Shown here piece after piece: positions 1-8,455 of a DNA stretch of 64,000 bases. The notes beneath the pieces are model-generated. The model had not been told where the DNA came from, ran no database searches, and worked only from the letters and a program-made list of their open reading frames with translations. The position numbers and the translations under genes are program-made. The stretch's first letter is position 1. Each line of letters begins with the position of its first letter. Origin of the DNA: Cavia porcellus (taxonomy: Eukaryota; Chordata; Mammalia; Rodentia; Caviidae); assembly GCF_034190915.1 (NCBI RefSeq), contig NW_026947485.1:51443019-51507018 (forward strand), read 5' to 3'.

Positions 1-1043
1 CTTGGGCAGAATATGTCTGAGAATTAATGTTCTGGAAGCAGTCAATTTGGTGTAAATATTTCATTTGCCTTGATTTTTTGGCAAAGGTCATATCTAAAGC
101 TGATATTTTCCATGATTCAAAATATGATAAAACTAAGAACTATTAATACAAAGAGGAAAATGTTACTGTCCAATCTAGCAATAAGCAGTTTTTAGACAAG
201 AAAGCAAAGAAAATAGTCTACAATGCACTAACAACTCTCTGTGTAAAATTTGATTTAAGCTATTGAACAAAGTGTTTCCCAGTTCTCTTTTGTCAAATTA
301 AAAAATCATTTTTAGTGAAGTTTAGTAGTCTTGTATCCCAAGTTTTTCTTCAGTGGCATTGTCTCTATTCTATAGGTTACAAAATGGTAGCTTAAATATT
401 TTCCTGAGTAATGATTTAAATGTTTAAATTCAATTCTATGACTTTTGAAGTTGAATTTTTGCTACAATAGAGGTAAGAAATTCTTTTTCTTTTCCACATA
501 TCAAATTGTTAGGCATTTATCCTAAAATATTTATTAAGGTAGTTGTTAATATTTGAACACTTTTTCATACAGCAAATTTCTAACCATGTAAAAAAGTTTG
601 AATTTCCTCTTATGTACCACTAGTGAGCTGTTTTGGTAAAATTTTATATTCTGTATGACATCTGATTGTTCAGATCTTTACTCACTTATTTTCAAAATAA
701 TTTGGTTTATGACTTTTCATTTATTCTCAGTAAGTATTAATAAATATACACAATAGCATGTAAATAAAATTTTGATTAATATCTCATTGAATTAATAAAA
801 ATTGGGGATTAAAATATATTGATATGAGTATTTATGTTAGAAATATGTACAAAGTTCCATCAGTGCACACACACACATACTGGAATACTTGACTCTGTAT
901 ATGTCAAGGAGAGAGTTTCAGATATGAGGTTATATGTATGTGATCTAAACTGACGAGGTTAGTCCTAGTACAAGGCATTCTATAAGGAAGGAGGAAAAGA
1001 TGTGTTACAAAGAAACTGTAAATTGAGTTTCAGATTTAGTTGT
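1..1043. other. AT-rich non-coding flank, no gene seen
   Basis: No reading frame, exon or recent repeat was recognised here. The sequence is AT-rich, with only a short CA-rich patch near 866-880. It ends at the left direct repeat of the retroelement complex. Confidence 0.6.
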
Positions 1044-1058
1044 GAAAATATCTATAAG
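1044..1058. repeat. Left target-site duplication of composite retroelement
   Basis: The 15-mer GAAAATATCTATAAG matches GAAAACATCTATAAG at 9650-9664 at 14 of 15 positions. The left copy abuts the first G of an ID SINE. The right copy abuts an A-tract that follows AATAAA. This is the expected geometry for one L1-type target-primed insertion spanning everything between. Confidence 0.7.
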
Positions 1059-1150
1059 GGGGCTGGGGATTTAGCTCAGCGGCCTAAGCGCCTGCCTTGC
1101 AAGCAGGCAGTCGTGAGTTCGATCCCTGGTACCGATAAAAAGGAAAAAGA
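1059..1150 (+). repeat. ID SINE (tRNA-Ala-derived) at 5' edge of composite
   Basis: It begins GGGGCTGGGGATTTAGCTCA and contains an A-box-like TAGCTCAGCGG and a B-box-like GTTCGATCC. The anticodon-stem region CCTGC-CTTGCAA-GCAGG has TGC (Ala) at the anticodon position, and the 3' end is TGGTACCGATAAAAA. The same variant recurs at 6121-6273, 33003, 38383 and 54071, so it is the young ID subfamily of this genome. The A-rich tail (about 1136-1150) runs directly towards HAL1-like sequence with no separate duplication. Confidence 0.85.
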
Positions 1151-1159
1151 CTATATATA

Positions 1160-3432
1160 GGAGATTTCTGGCAAAGATGGTGGACAGATAAGAGCAGAAA
1201 ACAGAGGCTCCCTGAGACAGACAACTCAGATGCCTAAATAAAACATCATGGGGAGGCCTGGACAGAAGCAGATGGATCTTCTTGACCCAGGGAAAAGCTA
1301 AAGGGAAAAGAACTTGTCAGATATGCCGTCCCATGGCTACTATTGGAGCAGCTAAGATTCAGAGCTCTTGCTGCAGTGCCCAAACTCACACAGCCATGAC
1401 TCATCAAGCGGCCTGAATTCCTGTGACCTCGACTAGACTTGGGGGAACAAAAGTTGCACTAAAGTGCAGTTGCGCTGAAGTTGGAGGTTGGTGAGCCGAA
1501 CAGAGAATGGAGCCAGCGTGAAACCTTCTTTGGCCTACGGTGAGTGCTGGGAATAAGACCCTTCTACTGGAAAGGGGCACCAACAAGATGACATTTTGGA
1601 ATTGGGCAGGACTGGCAGGAACAAGGAACCGCAGTGACTTCAGTCACTTGTTCCCTTCCCAGATGAGATTGGTGGGATATGCTTGGCCTGGGTCACATCC
1701 CTGCTGAGACCCAATAAACTGTTCCAAACCAATTCCTTATGCGTGGCACACACTAACACAGTGAAGGCCTCAGCCGGTTGCCTGACCTGGAGGGGAGGGA
1801 CTAGCATATGCTACCTTTGCTTGCACCTTAGTAGCACACTGGAGTGGACAGAAATACCTAGCCAGCTGCTTAAGAAGAACCATAACCAACAAGGAAAGGG
1901 ACTAGGACCTCCTCTATATACCTGTATGGAAAAAACCAAAAACATGACAAGAGGAAGAAACAAGAAAAAGTCCTCAGCCCCATTGATCCAGGAGAGGTAA
2001 ATACAAAAGAGACTGAGGGCAGCAAACATGCAACACCAGGCACGGCATCAGTGGACATAAAGAGATATCTTCAGGACCTCATAGATGAGCTCAAAAATGA
2101 AATATTTAATCAAATAAAGCAAGAATAAATAGATTAATAAAAGAAATGTTAAGCAACTCTCATGAAGATGCAGACAGAAGAATGGAGGAACACAAAAAAA
2201 GGAGAGAAATGTTTGCTGAAGAATATAAAGAAAACATAGAATACATGAAACAGGTCCAAAACATTACCAGGAAATAAAAAACTCCATTGAAAGCTGGCAA
2301 AATAGCTTGAAATAAACTAAGGATAGATTGTCAGAATTTGAAGACAGGTTTGCAATGTCATGAAAGGAAAAATTTCTTAAAAATAACAAAAAAAACAGGC
2401 AGTAACAATACAAAGGCTAGAAGATGACAAGAGGATCTACAACTTGAGAATATTGAATGTGAATGAAGAATCAGGGGTACAAACAAAAGAACTACAAAGG
2501 CTATTCACAGAAATAATTAATGAAAACTTCCCAAACATAGGAAAAGGAAATGATATTCTGATGTATGAGGCATATAGAACTCCAGCCACCTACAGCCAAA
2601 ACAGAGCCACACCCAGACATATAAGAATCAAGATCTCAGAAATACGATATAAGAACACAATATTAAAAGCCATCAAAGAAAGGAAACAGATCATCTATAA
2701 AGAAAGCCCATCAAAGTCATGGCAGACTTCTCAACACAAACCATCAAATCAAGAAGAGCATGGAGCAAAGTATTCCAAGCCCTGAAAGAAAATAATCACC
2801 AGCCCAGATTGATGTATCCTGAAAAACTGTCTCTAGAAATTAATGGAGAAACAAGATGCTTCCAAGACAAAGAGGAACTGGAGAATTCGTGACCACCAAT
2901 TAAACCCTACAAGAGAATACTGAAGGACATTCTACACAGAGAGAAAAGTACCAGGATTACAGGAACAATGGCAGAGAGACCTCAATGAATGGAGCAGAAA
3001 GGGAAATGAAGGAGAAAATCAGACAAATAATGGCAGAAAAAGAGCACAACAGAAACGAGGCAGAGAAGATTGGCTATAATCTCAAGTATAGATGGCCTTG
3101 CTACACTAAAAAAAAAAAAAAAAAGAAAAAGAAAAAGAAAAACAGAAAAAAGAGAGAAACACAGGCAGAGTAGATCAGGAGGCAGGGTCCACCAAGGTGC
3201 TCCTTATAGGAAATATAATTAACCTGAAAAAGGGTTTACAGATTGAAAATCAAATATGAGAAAACAATGCTCTATGTGACAGAGAGGAATAGGGGCAACT
3301 CAATCAGCACCTGCAGATAAGTTGGAAAGACAGGCTTTAATAGGTAAAGGAATACAACCTGATATCAAGTCCAGGAGGGAGAAGGTTTGGAAGCACTTAG
3401 GTAAATAACAGGTTGCCCTCCCAATCTAAAAA
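1160..3432 (+). mobile_element. HAL1-like (half-L1) unit 1
   Basis: It starts with an L1-type GGCAAAGATGG leader, followed by about 780 bp of 5'UTR-like sequence, a decayed L1 ORF1 and a tail of about 330 bp (3100-3432) with an A-rich stretch at 3108-3160. No ORF2 endonuclease or reverse-transcriptase sequence is present. The tail recurs after ORF1 of unit 2 (about 8145-8455), so the ORF1-plus-tail architecture is shared and not an accidental truncation. This matches half-L1 elements that keep ORF1 only and depend on L1 for mobilisation. Confidence 0.65.
1944..3100 (+). pseudogene. L1 ORF1p-like pseudogene, unit 1
   Basis: L1 ORF1p is an RNA-binding trimeric coiled-coil protein that coats L1 RNA. 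A start-like ATG at 1944 opens a basic N-terminus (TRGRNKKK). A coiled-coil-like region follows across about 2000-2400 and is broken by frame changes and stops. The frame at 2444-2785 matches the ORF1p RRM domain, with NENFPNIGKGND and an RTPATYSQNRATPRHIR block like the ATPRHI motif of the family. The C-terminal domain continues in another frame at about 2758-2960 (QPRL-YP-KLS, then INGET--FQDKEEL). Several frameshifts and stops make it non-functional. Confidence 0.75.
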
Positions 3433-4755
3433 CTGAAGGAGGGGGCAGGGCAAAGATGGCAGATAGATAACAGCTCGCTACAGAGCCTCCTTGAGATAGT
3501 CCATTTAGAATTCAACATAATACAGCATAGGGAGCCCTGAATAGAGGGAGATGACTTCTCTCATCCCAAGAAGAAACTAAGGTGAGAAGAACCAATTAAA
3601 CATACAGTCCTGGTGCTATTATTGGAACAGCTAAAGGTTCAGTGCTCCTACCACAGCGGTGACTTGCCAAGTTGTCCAAGGTCCCACCGCTTGGACTCAC
3701 TGGAGGCGCAGTCACACTGATGTCAGGAGTCAGCCATCCGAATGGAGAGCTGAGCTGGCCGGAGTCTGCATTGACCTGTGGTGAGTGATGGGAGTGGAGG
3801 CATTCCACAGAAAGGGGGGCTCTGGGATAACATTCTGGGACCAGGCAGGACTGGCAAGTACAAACGGCAGCAGTGACTTCAGTCAGCTGTTCTCTTCCTG
3901 AACGGGATTGGTGGAGTGAGCTAGGCCTGGGACATGTGACCTGGCTGAGATACAATAGGTTATCCAAAATCAATTGCCTATGTGGTGGCACACACTAATG
4001 CAGTAAAGCCTCAGAAGTTTGACTAACCCAGAGGACAGGTGGTGCATAGTAATACAGTTCAGGCCTCAGCAGCTTGACTGATCTGGAGGGCAGGGCCCAG
4101 CATATGCTACCACTGTTTGCAACTTACTAGCAAACTGCAGTGGGAAGGGTCACCTAGCCAGTGTGCTTCAGAAGAATTGTAACCAACAAAGAAAGAAACT
4201 GGGGCCTCCTGGAAGAAACAAAAAAGATGGGAAGAAGAAGCAACAACAAAAAGTCCCCAAGTCCCAAACAGAGAACACTGACCCAGGACTGGTAAATACA
4301 AAGGAGAATGAGAACAGCAAACATGCAATACTGGACACGGCACCAGTGAACACAAAGATATCTTTGGGACCTCATAGATAAGTTCAAAAGAGAAATATTG
4401 AGCCAAGTGGAGCAAGATATAAGAAAATTAATAAAATAGGTGCTAAGCACCCCTCAAGAAGACACAGATGGAAGAAGGGAGGAACTCAAATAAAAGAGAG
4501 AATCATTCGATGAAGAATATAAAGAAAATATAGAATACATGAAGCAGATTCAAAGAGATTACCAGGAAATTAAAAACTCTATGGAAAGATGGCAAATCTG
4601 CTTGAAAGAAACTAAGGATAGATTATCCAAACTGGAGGATAGTTTTACAATGTGCTAATATGAAATGAAAAACTTTAAAAATAACAAGGAAACAAGCAGT
4701 AACGATACAAAGGCTAGAAGATGACAAGAGGATCTACAATATGAGAATAAAGAAT

Positions 4756-4761
4756 GTGAAT
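4756..4761. repeat. Provirus target duplication, left (GTGAAT)
   Basis: GTGAAT lies directly before the LTR end at 4762 and is repeated directly after the other LTR at 7513-7518. Removing provirus plus one copy restores continuous ORF1 similarity between the flanks. Confidence 0.95.
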
Positions 4762-5204
4762 TGTCGGGGTCGCTCCCGGCCGGCAGGAAAGACACACGAC
4801 AAAGTCTGGCGGTGTGCAACCTTGCCTTTATTTGTCTCCGCGTGGGCCCCGTGAGGCCTCCTCTCTGCCACCAGCCCTTTCTCGCCGGTGGACTTTCTCT
4901 ATCTCTCTCTGTGCTTTCTCTCTGTGCTTCTCCCTCATGGCGGGAGAGGCATTTACTTTTATAGGGTAACAGTGGCCAATCAGTTCAAAGCGCGCGATGC
5001 GGGCTGATTGGCTAACATCAGTTGTTGCTAGGCAGACTATTCTATTGCGCGGGCTGCTTACGTCGCCAGGGCAATCAGGGGGCAGGAAGCAGGCGCCAAC
5101 TTGGCTCACTCGATGGGAGGGGCAATCTAGCTCAGGCTCCGCTCCCACCCACAGGCCCTACGTCCGCCAAGTAAGGCGACCGGTGTCGGCCGCGGCTCCC
5201 AACA
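4762..5204 (-). repeat. Proviral 3' LTR
   Basis: The element is 443 bp. On the minus strand it runs TGTTGGG to CCGACA. A TATA-like TATAAAAG lies at 4956-4963, an AATAAA signal at 4827-4832, and CCAAT-type motifs occur in the U3 part. It differs from the other LTR at five positions, including 4769 (G against T at 7077); the other four are transitions, several at CpG sites. It sits directly downstream of the polypurine tract, so it is the 3' copy. Confidence 0.95.
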
Positions 5205-5218
5205 TCTCCCCCTATTTT
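5205..5218 (-). other. Polypurine tract
   Basis: Read on the minus strand, AAAATAGGGGGAGA directly precedes the TGTTGGG edge of the 3' LTR. This is the canonical position and composition for plus-strand DNA priming. Confidence 0.85.
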
Positions 5219-5500
5219 ATTTACTTTGAATGAATGTATGCATCGCAGCCCGCCCTGGATCGAGTGCAGAGGCTTATGCCCTGTGTTGAGGCCCACCGTA
5301 GGCCCTTGGCTTGGACCCTGGTCGGCCGCCCCCGGGTCCGCCAAGGCCTTGAGACCCTCGTCCTTTTTCCAGGGCCAGGAGTGAACTGGACGGAACCTGG
5401 ATGCACATAGGCATGCACTCATGCCCCTCCGTGTGATCCCCTCGGAGAGGCATCTAGATCTGGTCAGATTCTAGTAATCCAGCGGCTTTCGTGCGCCATG
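5219..5500 (-). other. Proviral 3' untranslated segment
   Basis: This is GC-rich sequence between the CTE-like hairpin and the polypurine tract. The open frames here are short and lack recognisable similarity. No env or accessory gene was identified. Confidence 0.5.
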
Positions 5501-5570
5501 GGGTAGGGCCTGGCTTAGGTCGAGTCGTGCTGGGGAGGCACGCTCTTACCCGTCATTGACTCACCTACCC
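5501..5570 (-). promoter_or_regulatory. CTE-like RNA export hairpin
   Basis: The 70-nt segment folds with an outer 7-bp stem, GGGTAGG with CCTACCC. Two internal-loop strands, GACGGGTAAG and GACCTAAGCCAGG, come next. An inner stem, GAGCGTGC with GCACGACTC (one bulged A), carries a CTCCCCA loop. The loop sequences match the hallmark of the Mason-Pfizer monkey virus constitutive transport element (GACGGGTAAGA and CCTAAGACAGG), which binds NXF1/TAP to export unspliced RNA. It lies between the Env tail and the PPT, the place where type-D viruses keep their CTE. One half-site is evident; the viral CTE has two in twofold symmetry. Function is inferred. Confidence 0.75.
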
Positions 5571-5616
5571 TGCTGTGTGGTGTCATTAGGGAAGGAATGC
5601 GGAAGACCCGCCACAC

Positions 5617-5880
5617 CTAGACCCAGTCGTAGGCCAGTCGAGCGAGCCATGCGTAAGCCTGGGGGTCATTGTGCCCATCACGGGCTGATGCCAGGGCCGC
5701 ATGGGCAACCAGGCGTACTTGACGCCGGGCCGCCGCAAGGCGCCCATTAATAAATGATGTAACCCATCGGAGCAAGAATGGTCCTATAAGCAGGAGCAAG
5801 AACAAGGAGCATAGAGGGCCTAACAAGGGTAGCACATAGGGGAGCAAGCTGTTCCAGGCCCCCAAAAAGGGATTGTCCTG
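5617..5880 (-). pseudogene. Env transmembrane-subunit C-terminal remnant
   Basis: In the intact retrovirus this part anchors the envelope glycoprotein in the membrane. The minus-strand frame reads [18 protein letters not shown], then a hydrophobic span ([20 protein letters not shown]), then [10 protein letters not shown] and a cytoplasmic tail ending at a TAG at 5617-5619. The order of short polar run, proline/leucine-rich anchor and F-I-N/K-R-L resembles TM tails of gammaretroviral and type-D betaretroviral Env. An in-frame TGA lies just upstream, and all of SU and most of TM are missing. It is a fragment only. Confidence 0.75.
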
Positions 5881-6090
5881 CAGTTCTTTTAGGGCTCATC
5901 TTGTTGTTGGGTCTGCGGTTGGCCTCTGGTGGAACAGGCCTGATCTTCAGTCGAGGGACTTGTCGCGTCAACCTCTCTGGGACCCACAGTGGTTCTCGTC
6001 CCGATTCCTGCAGAAAAACACAAACCGCGCCTCGGTTCCAGCTAACCACCGGATCCGGGCCCATCCATTGTCATGCCATAGATAACCGCG
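5880..6090 (-). pseudogene. Pol integrase C-terminal remnant
   Basis: The minus-strand frame starting near 6064 contains [19 protein letters not shown] and then [12 protein letters not shown]. This is the integrase C-terminal DNA-binding region of betaretroviruses and IAPs (family pattern W-GPDPV---GRG-VCVF then W-PERL-R). A stop (TGA) and a probable frame change lie just upstream, and the remainder of Pol is absent. Downstream it meets the Env TM tail in a different frame, so a second deletion has removed the env body. Confidence 0.75.
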
Positions 6091-6120
6091 CCTTTGGAGG
6101 CAGGCCTTGGCTTACTCCCC

Positions 6121-6273
6121 CTTTTTGTTTTTTATTTTTTATTTTTTATTTTTTTTTATTTTTGGTCTTTTTCGTTTTTTTTTTTTTTTTTTTTATCGGT
6201 GCCAGGGATCGAACTCGCGATTGCCTGCTTACAAGGCAGGCGCTTATGCCGCTGAGCTAAATCCCCAGCCCCC
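6121..6273 (-). repeat. ID SINE inside the provirus at the gag/pol junction
   Basis: It is a minus-strand copy of the young ID subfamily, ending CCCCAGCCCC on the + strand at 6272-6273 and preceded by a long, interrupted T-tract (the SINE A-tail, 6121-6194). No matching duplication is seen on its two sides (ACTCCCCC on the left, CGTTTCCTC on the right). It lies exactly between the gag stub and the integrase remnant. Confidence 0.85.
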
Positions 6274-6295
6274 GTTTCCTCAACCGGCGTTTTTC

Positions 6296-6859
6296 TCAGC
6301 CTGCTCGGCAGAGTAGCCGCCCATGAAAATACCGTCCGCCCCGCAGCGCAACGTCATAGGACGGCGGTCGCGACAGAGTGGAACGGGGCGTCACTTCCTG
6401 TGCCGGCTGAGAGAAGGGAGGGTTCCCTGTAGCGGCCTCTCGGCGGGGAGCCGCTTCTGGAGAAGAGCTCCAGGGCGGAGCGGATGGCTCTCTATCTCCT
6501 CCCCGCCAGAGAGCGCTCGGGGGCCCTTTTTCCTCTCTCTGCTTTTTTCGAGCGGCGCACGCACACAATTCGCGGCGCAACTCGGCATAGGAGTCAAGGC
6601 ACGCATGTATCATTTCCCACAGGGGGCGAATAGCCGGCGAAATATCCCCTTCCAATTCCGCCGAGGCGAGGTCCCCGCCTAACTTCTCCCATGACGGCAG
6701 GTTTAAATGCCCCGTGGGTAAAAACCAGGGAGCCACCCTATTTACCTCTGTTATGAATAGTTCCAGTGTTTTTTGACCTACCCTGAGGTCTCTAGCTTTT
6801 AAAAGCTTTCTAAGGGCCTTTACCAAGGGCCGCGCCTCCGCGCTCGGTAAATTACCCAT
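6296..6859 (-). pseudogene. Gag matrix N-terminal remnant
   Basis: Gag matrix directs assembly and membrane targeting. The ATG at 6859 gives MGNLPS, with glycine at position 2 as a possible myristoylation site. About residues 8-70 show the betaretroviral matrix pattern (leucine-rich helices, FITEVNRVAPWFLPTG, then LPSWEKLGGDL). An acidic/basic middle, a proline-rich stretch and an RPPSYDV segment with a PPxY late-domain motif follow. The frame then ends at a stop at 6296-6298. Capsid, nucleocapsid and protease are absent. An upstream TTG keeps the frame open by two codons, but the ATG with G2 is the natural start. Confidence 0.8.
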
Positions 6860-7049
6860 CCTCAACCTCTAAGGGCTGTTACTCACCGCGTGTGACTTAA
6901 AGAACCCGTCACCTACGCGTGAGCCTGAGGGGAGTCTAAAAGCCCTGTAGGTGCGCGCCACCCAGAGCCCAGGCTTATCCCCAACTCACCTGTCCGGCAG
7001 CACCACGCTGGAGCGTTGCACACCACCGCCGTGTCTCGGGGTTGATCAG

Positions 7050-7067
7050 TCCCCGTGCGGGTCACCA
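7050..7067 (-). other. Primer-binding site candidate
   Basis: Two bases after the 5' LTR the minus strand reads TGGTGACCCGCACGGGGA. It starts TGG, as all primer-binding sites do. The first nine bases equal the complement of the tRNA-Trp 3' end (TGGTGACCC) but the rest does not. The primer tRNA is therefore not settled. Confidence 0.75.
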
Positions 7068-7069
7068 AA

Positions 7070-7512
7070 TGTCGGGTTCGCTCCCGGCCGGCAGGAAAGA
7101 CACACGACAAAGTCTGGCGGTGTGCAACCTTGCCTTTATTTGTCTCCGCGTGGGCCCCGCGAGGCCTCCTCTCTGCCACCAGCCCTTTCTCGCCGGTGGA
7201 CTTTCTCTATCTCTCTCTGTGCTTTCTCTCTGTGCTTCTCCCTCGTGGCGGGAGAGGCATTTACTTTTATAGGGTAACAGTGGCCAATCAGTTCAAAGCG
7301 CGCGATGCGGGCTGATTGGCTAACATCAGTTGTTGCTAGGCAGACTATTCTATTGCGTGGGCTGCTTACGTCGCCAGGGCAATCAGGGGGCAGGAAGCAG
7401 GCACCAACTTGGCTCACTCGATGGGAGGGGCAATCTAGCTCAGGCTCCGCTCCCACCCACAGGCCCTACGTCCGCCAAGTAAGGCGACCGGTGTCGGCCG
7501 CGGCTCCCAACA
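7070..7512 (-). promoter_or_regulatory. Proviral 5' LTR with promoter
   Basis: The element is 443 bp. TATAAAAG lies at 7264-7271 and AATAAA at 7135-7140 (minus-strand signals at + coordinates). CCAAT-type motifs lie near 7284-7288 and 7315-7319. Transcription would run leftwards through the PBS and gag stub. It is CpG-rich, in contrast with the AT-rich surroundings, and so likely a methylation target. Confidence 0.9.
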
Positions 7513-7518
7513 GTGAAT
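7513..7518. repeat. Provirus target duplication, right (GTGAAT)
   Basis: This is the exact partner of 4756-4761. It lies immediately after the TGTTGG edge of the 5' LTR (minus strand). Confidence 0.95.
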
Positions 7519-8455
7519 GAAGAAGCAGGGTTCAAACAAAAGAACTACAAAGTCTATTCACAGAAATAATTAAAGAAAACTTCCCAAACATAGGAAAAGG
7601 AAATGATATTCTGATGTATGAGGCATATAGCCAGCCACCTACAGCCAAAACAGAGCTACACCCAAGCATATAATAATCAAAGATCCCAGAAATTCAGCTT
7701 AAGAACAGGATATTAAAAGCTATTAGAGACAAGAAATAGATCACCTATAAATGAAGGCCCATCAGAATAACAGCAGACTTCTTGACACAAACCATTGAGT
7801 TAAGAAGAGCGTGGAGCAAAATATTCCAAGCCCTCAAAGAAAATGACCTCCAACCCAGATTGATATACCCTGATAAACTGTCTCTAGAAATTAATGGAGA
7901 AACAAGATGCTTCCAAGACAAAGAGGAACTTGGGAAATTCACAACCACCCATACAGCTCTACAGAGAATACTGCAGGGCATTCTAGAGAAAGAGAAAGTA
8001 CTAGGATTCCAGGAACAGTGGCAGAGAGGACTCAATGAATGGAGCAGAAAACAGAATGAAGAAGATAAAGTGACAACTGATAGCAAAAAAAGAGCATAAC
8101 AGAAATGAGGCAGAGAAGGTTGGTTATAATCTCTAATATAGATGCCCTTAATACACTACATTAAAACAAAAAAGAACCACATGTGGAGTACATCAGGAGG
8201 CAAGTTCCACTGAGATGCTTTTTATAGGAAATATAATTAGCATGAAAAAGAGTACATAGACTGAAAATCAAATATGAGAAAACAATGCTCTGTGTGACAG
8301 AATGAGAGAGTAATAGGGGCAACTCAACCAGCACCTGCAGCTAGGTTGGAAAGACAGGCTTTAATAGGTAAAGGAATACAATTAGAGATCAAGTCCAGGA
8401 GAGAGAAGGTTCAGAACCACTTAGGTAAATAGCAAGTTGCCCCCCCCCCCAATTT

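Larger units (their letters stand above)
4762..7512 (-). mobile_element. Young, internally deleted betaretrovirus-like provirus
   Basis: Two 443-bp LTRs flank 1.87 kb of internal sequence on the minus strand. The hexamer GTGAAT is duplicated at 4756-4761 and 7513-7518, the spacing usual for betaretroviruses and IAPs. The LTR starts TGTTGGGAGCCGC, as IAP LTRs do, and ends CGACA. In transcription order: 5' LTR, PBS, gag matrix stub, ID SINE, integrase tail, Env TM tail, CTE-like hairpin, PPT, 3' LTR. Most of gag, all protease and RT and most of env are missing, so it cannot encode a virus. The LTRs, PBS, PPT and export hairpin remain, which suits mobilisation in trans. The LTRs differ at 5 of 443 positions (about 1.1%). 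Confidence 0.93.
4227..8099 (+). pseudogene. L1 ORF1p-like pseudogene, unit 2, interrupted by provirus
   Basis: The ATG at 4227 opens a short basic N-terminus (GRRSNNKKSPSPKQ) that soon hits a stop. The coiled-coil region runs to about 4755. The provirus then interrupts the gene inside the sequence encoding the 'RI-NVNEE' start of the RRM domain, which resumes at 7513. The C-terminal domain survives as one open frame at 7782-8099 (RRAWSKIFQALKEND, QPRLIYPDKLSLEINGET, CFQDKEELGKF), typical of ORF1p. The gene is broken by the provirus and by indels. Confidence 0.75.
3433..8455 (+). mobile_element. HAL1-like unit 2, split by provirus
   Basis: This unit has the same order as unit 1: a GGCAAAGATGGCAG leader at about 3450, a 5'UTR, ORF1 and a shared tail. 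Without the provirus and its duplicated hexamer it is about 2.27 kb, essentially the length of unit 1. The two ORF1 3' halves align at very roughly 85-90% by eye, and the 5'UTRs less well. Similarity between the tails stops at 3432 and 8455. Confidence 0.65.

Noticed and set aside
1059..1150. A tRNA-Ala gene, suggested by A- and B-box motifs
   Set aside because: The A-rich 3' tail, the recurrence of the same sequence with target duplications at other sites and the poor acceptor stem show a SINE, not a functional tRNA gene. The same holds for the other ID copies.
1683..2000. 105-codon + strand frame in unit 1
   Set aside because: It overlaps the half-L1 5'UTR and the very start of ORF1 in a mixed frame; it is not a separate gene.
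4828..5148. 106-codon minus-strand frame, repeated almost identically at 7136-7456
   Set aside because: It lies wholly inside both LTRs and covers promoter and polyadenylation sequence. The duplication is explained by the LTR pair, and no protein feature is visible.
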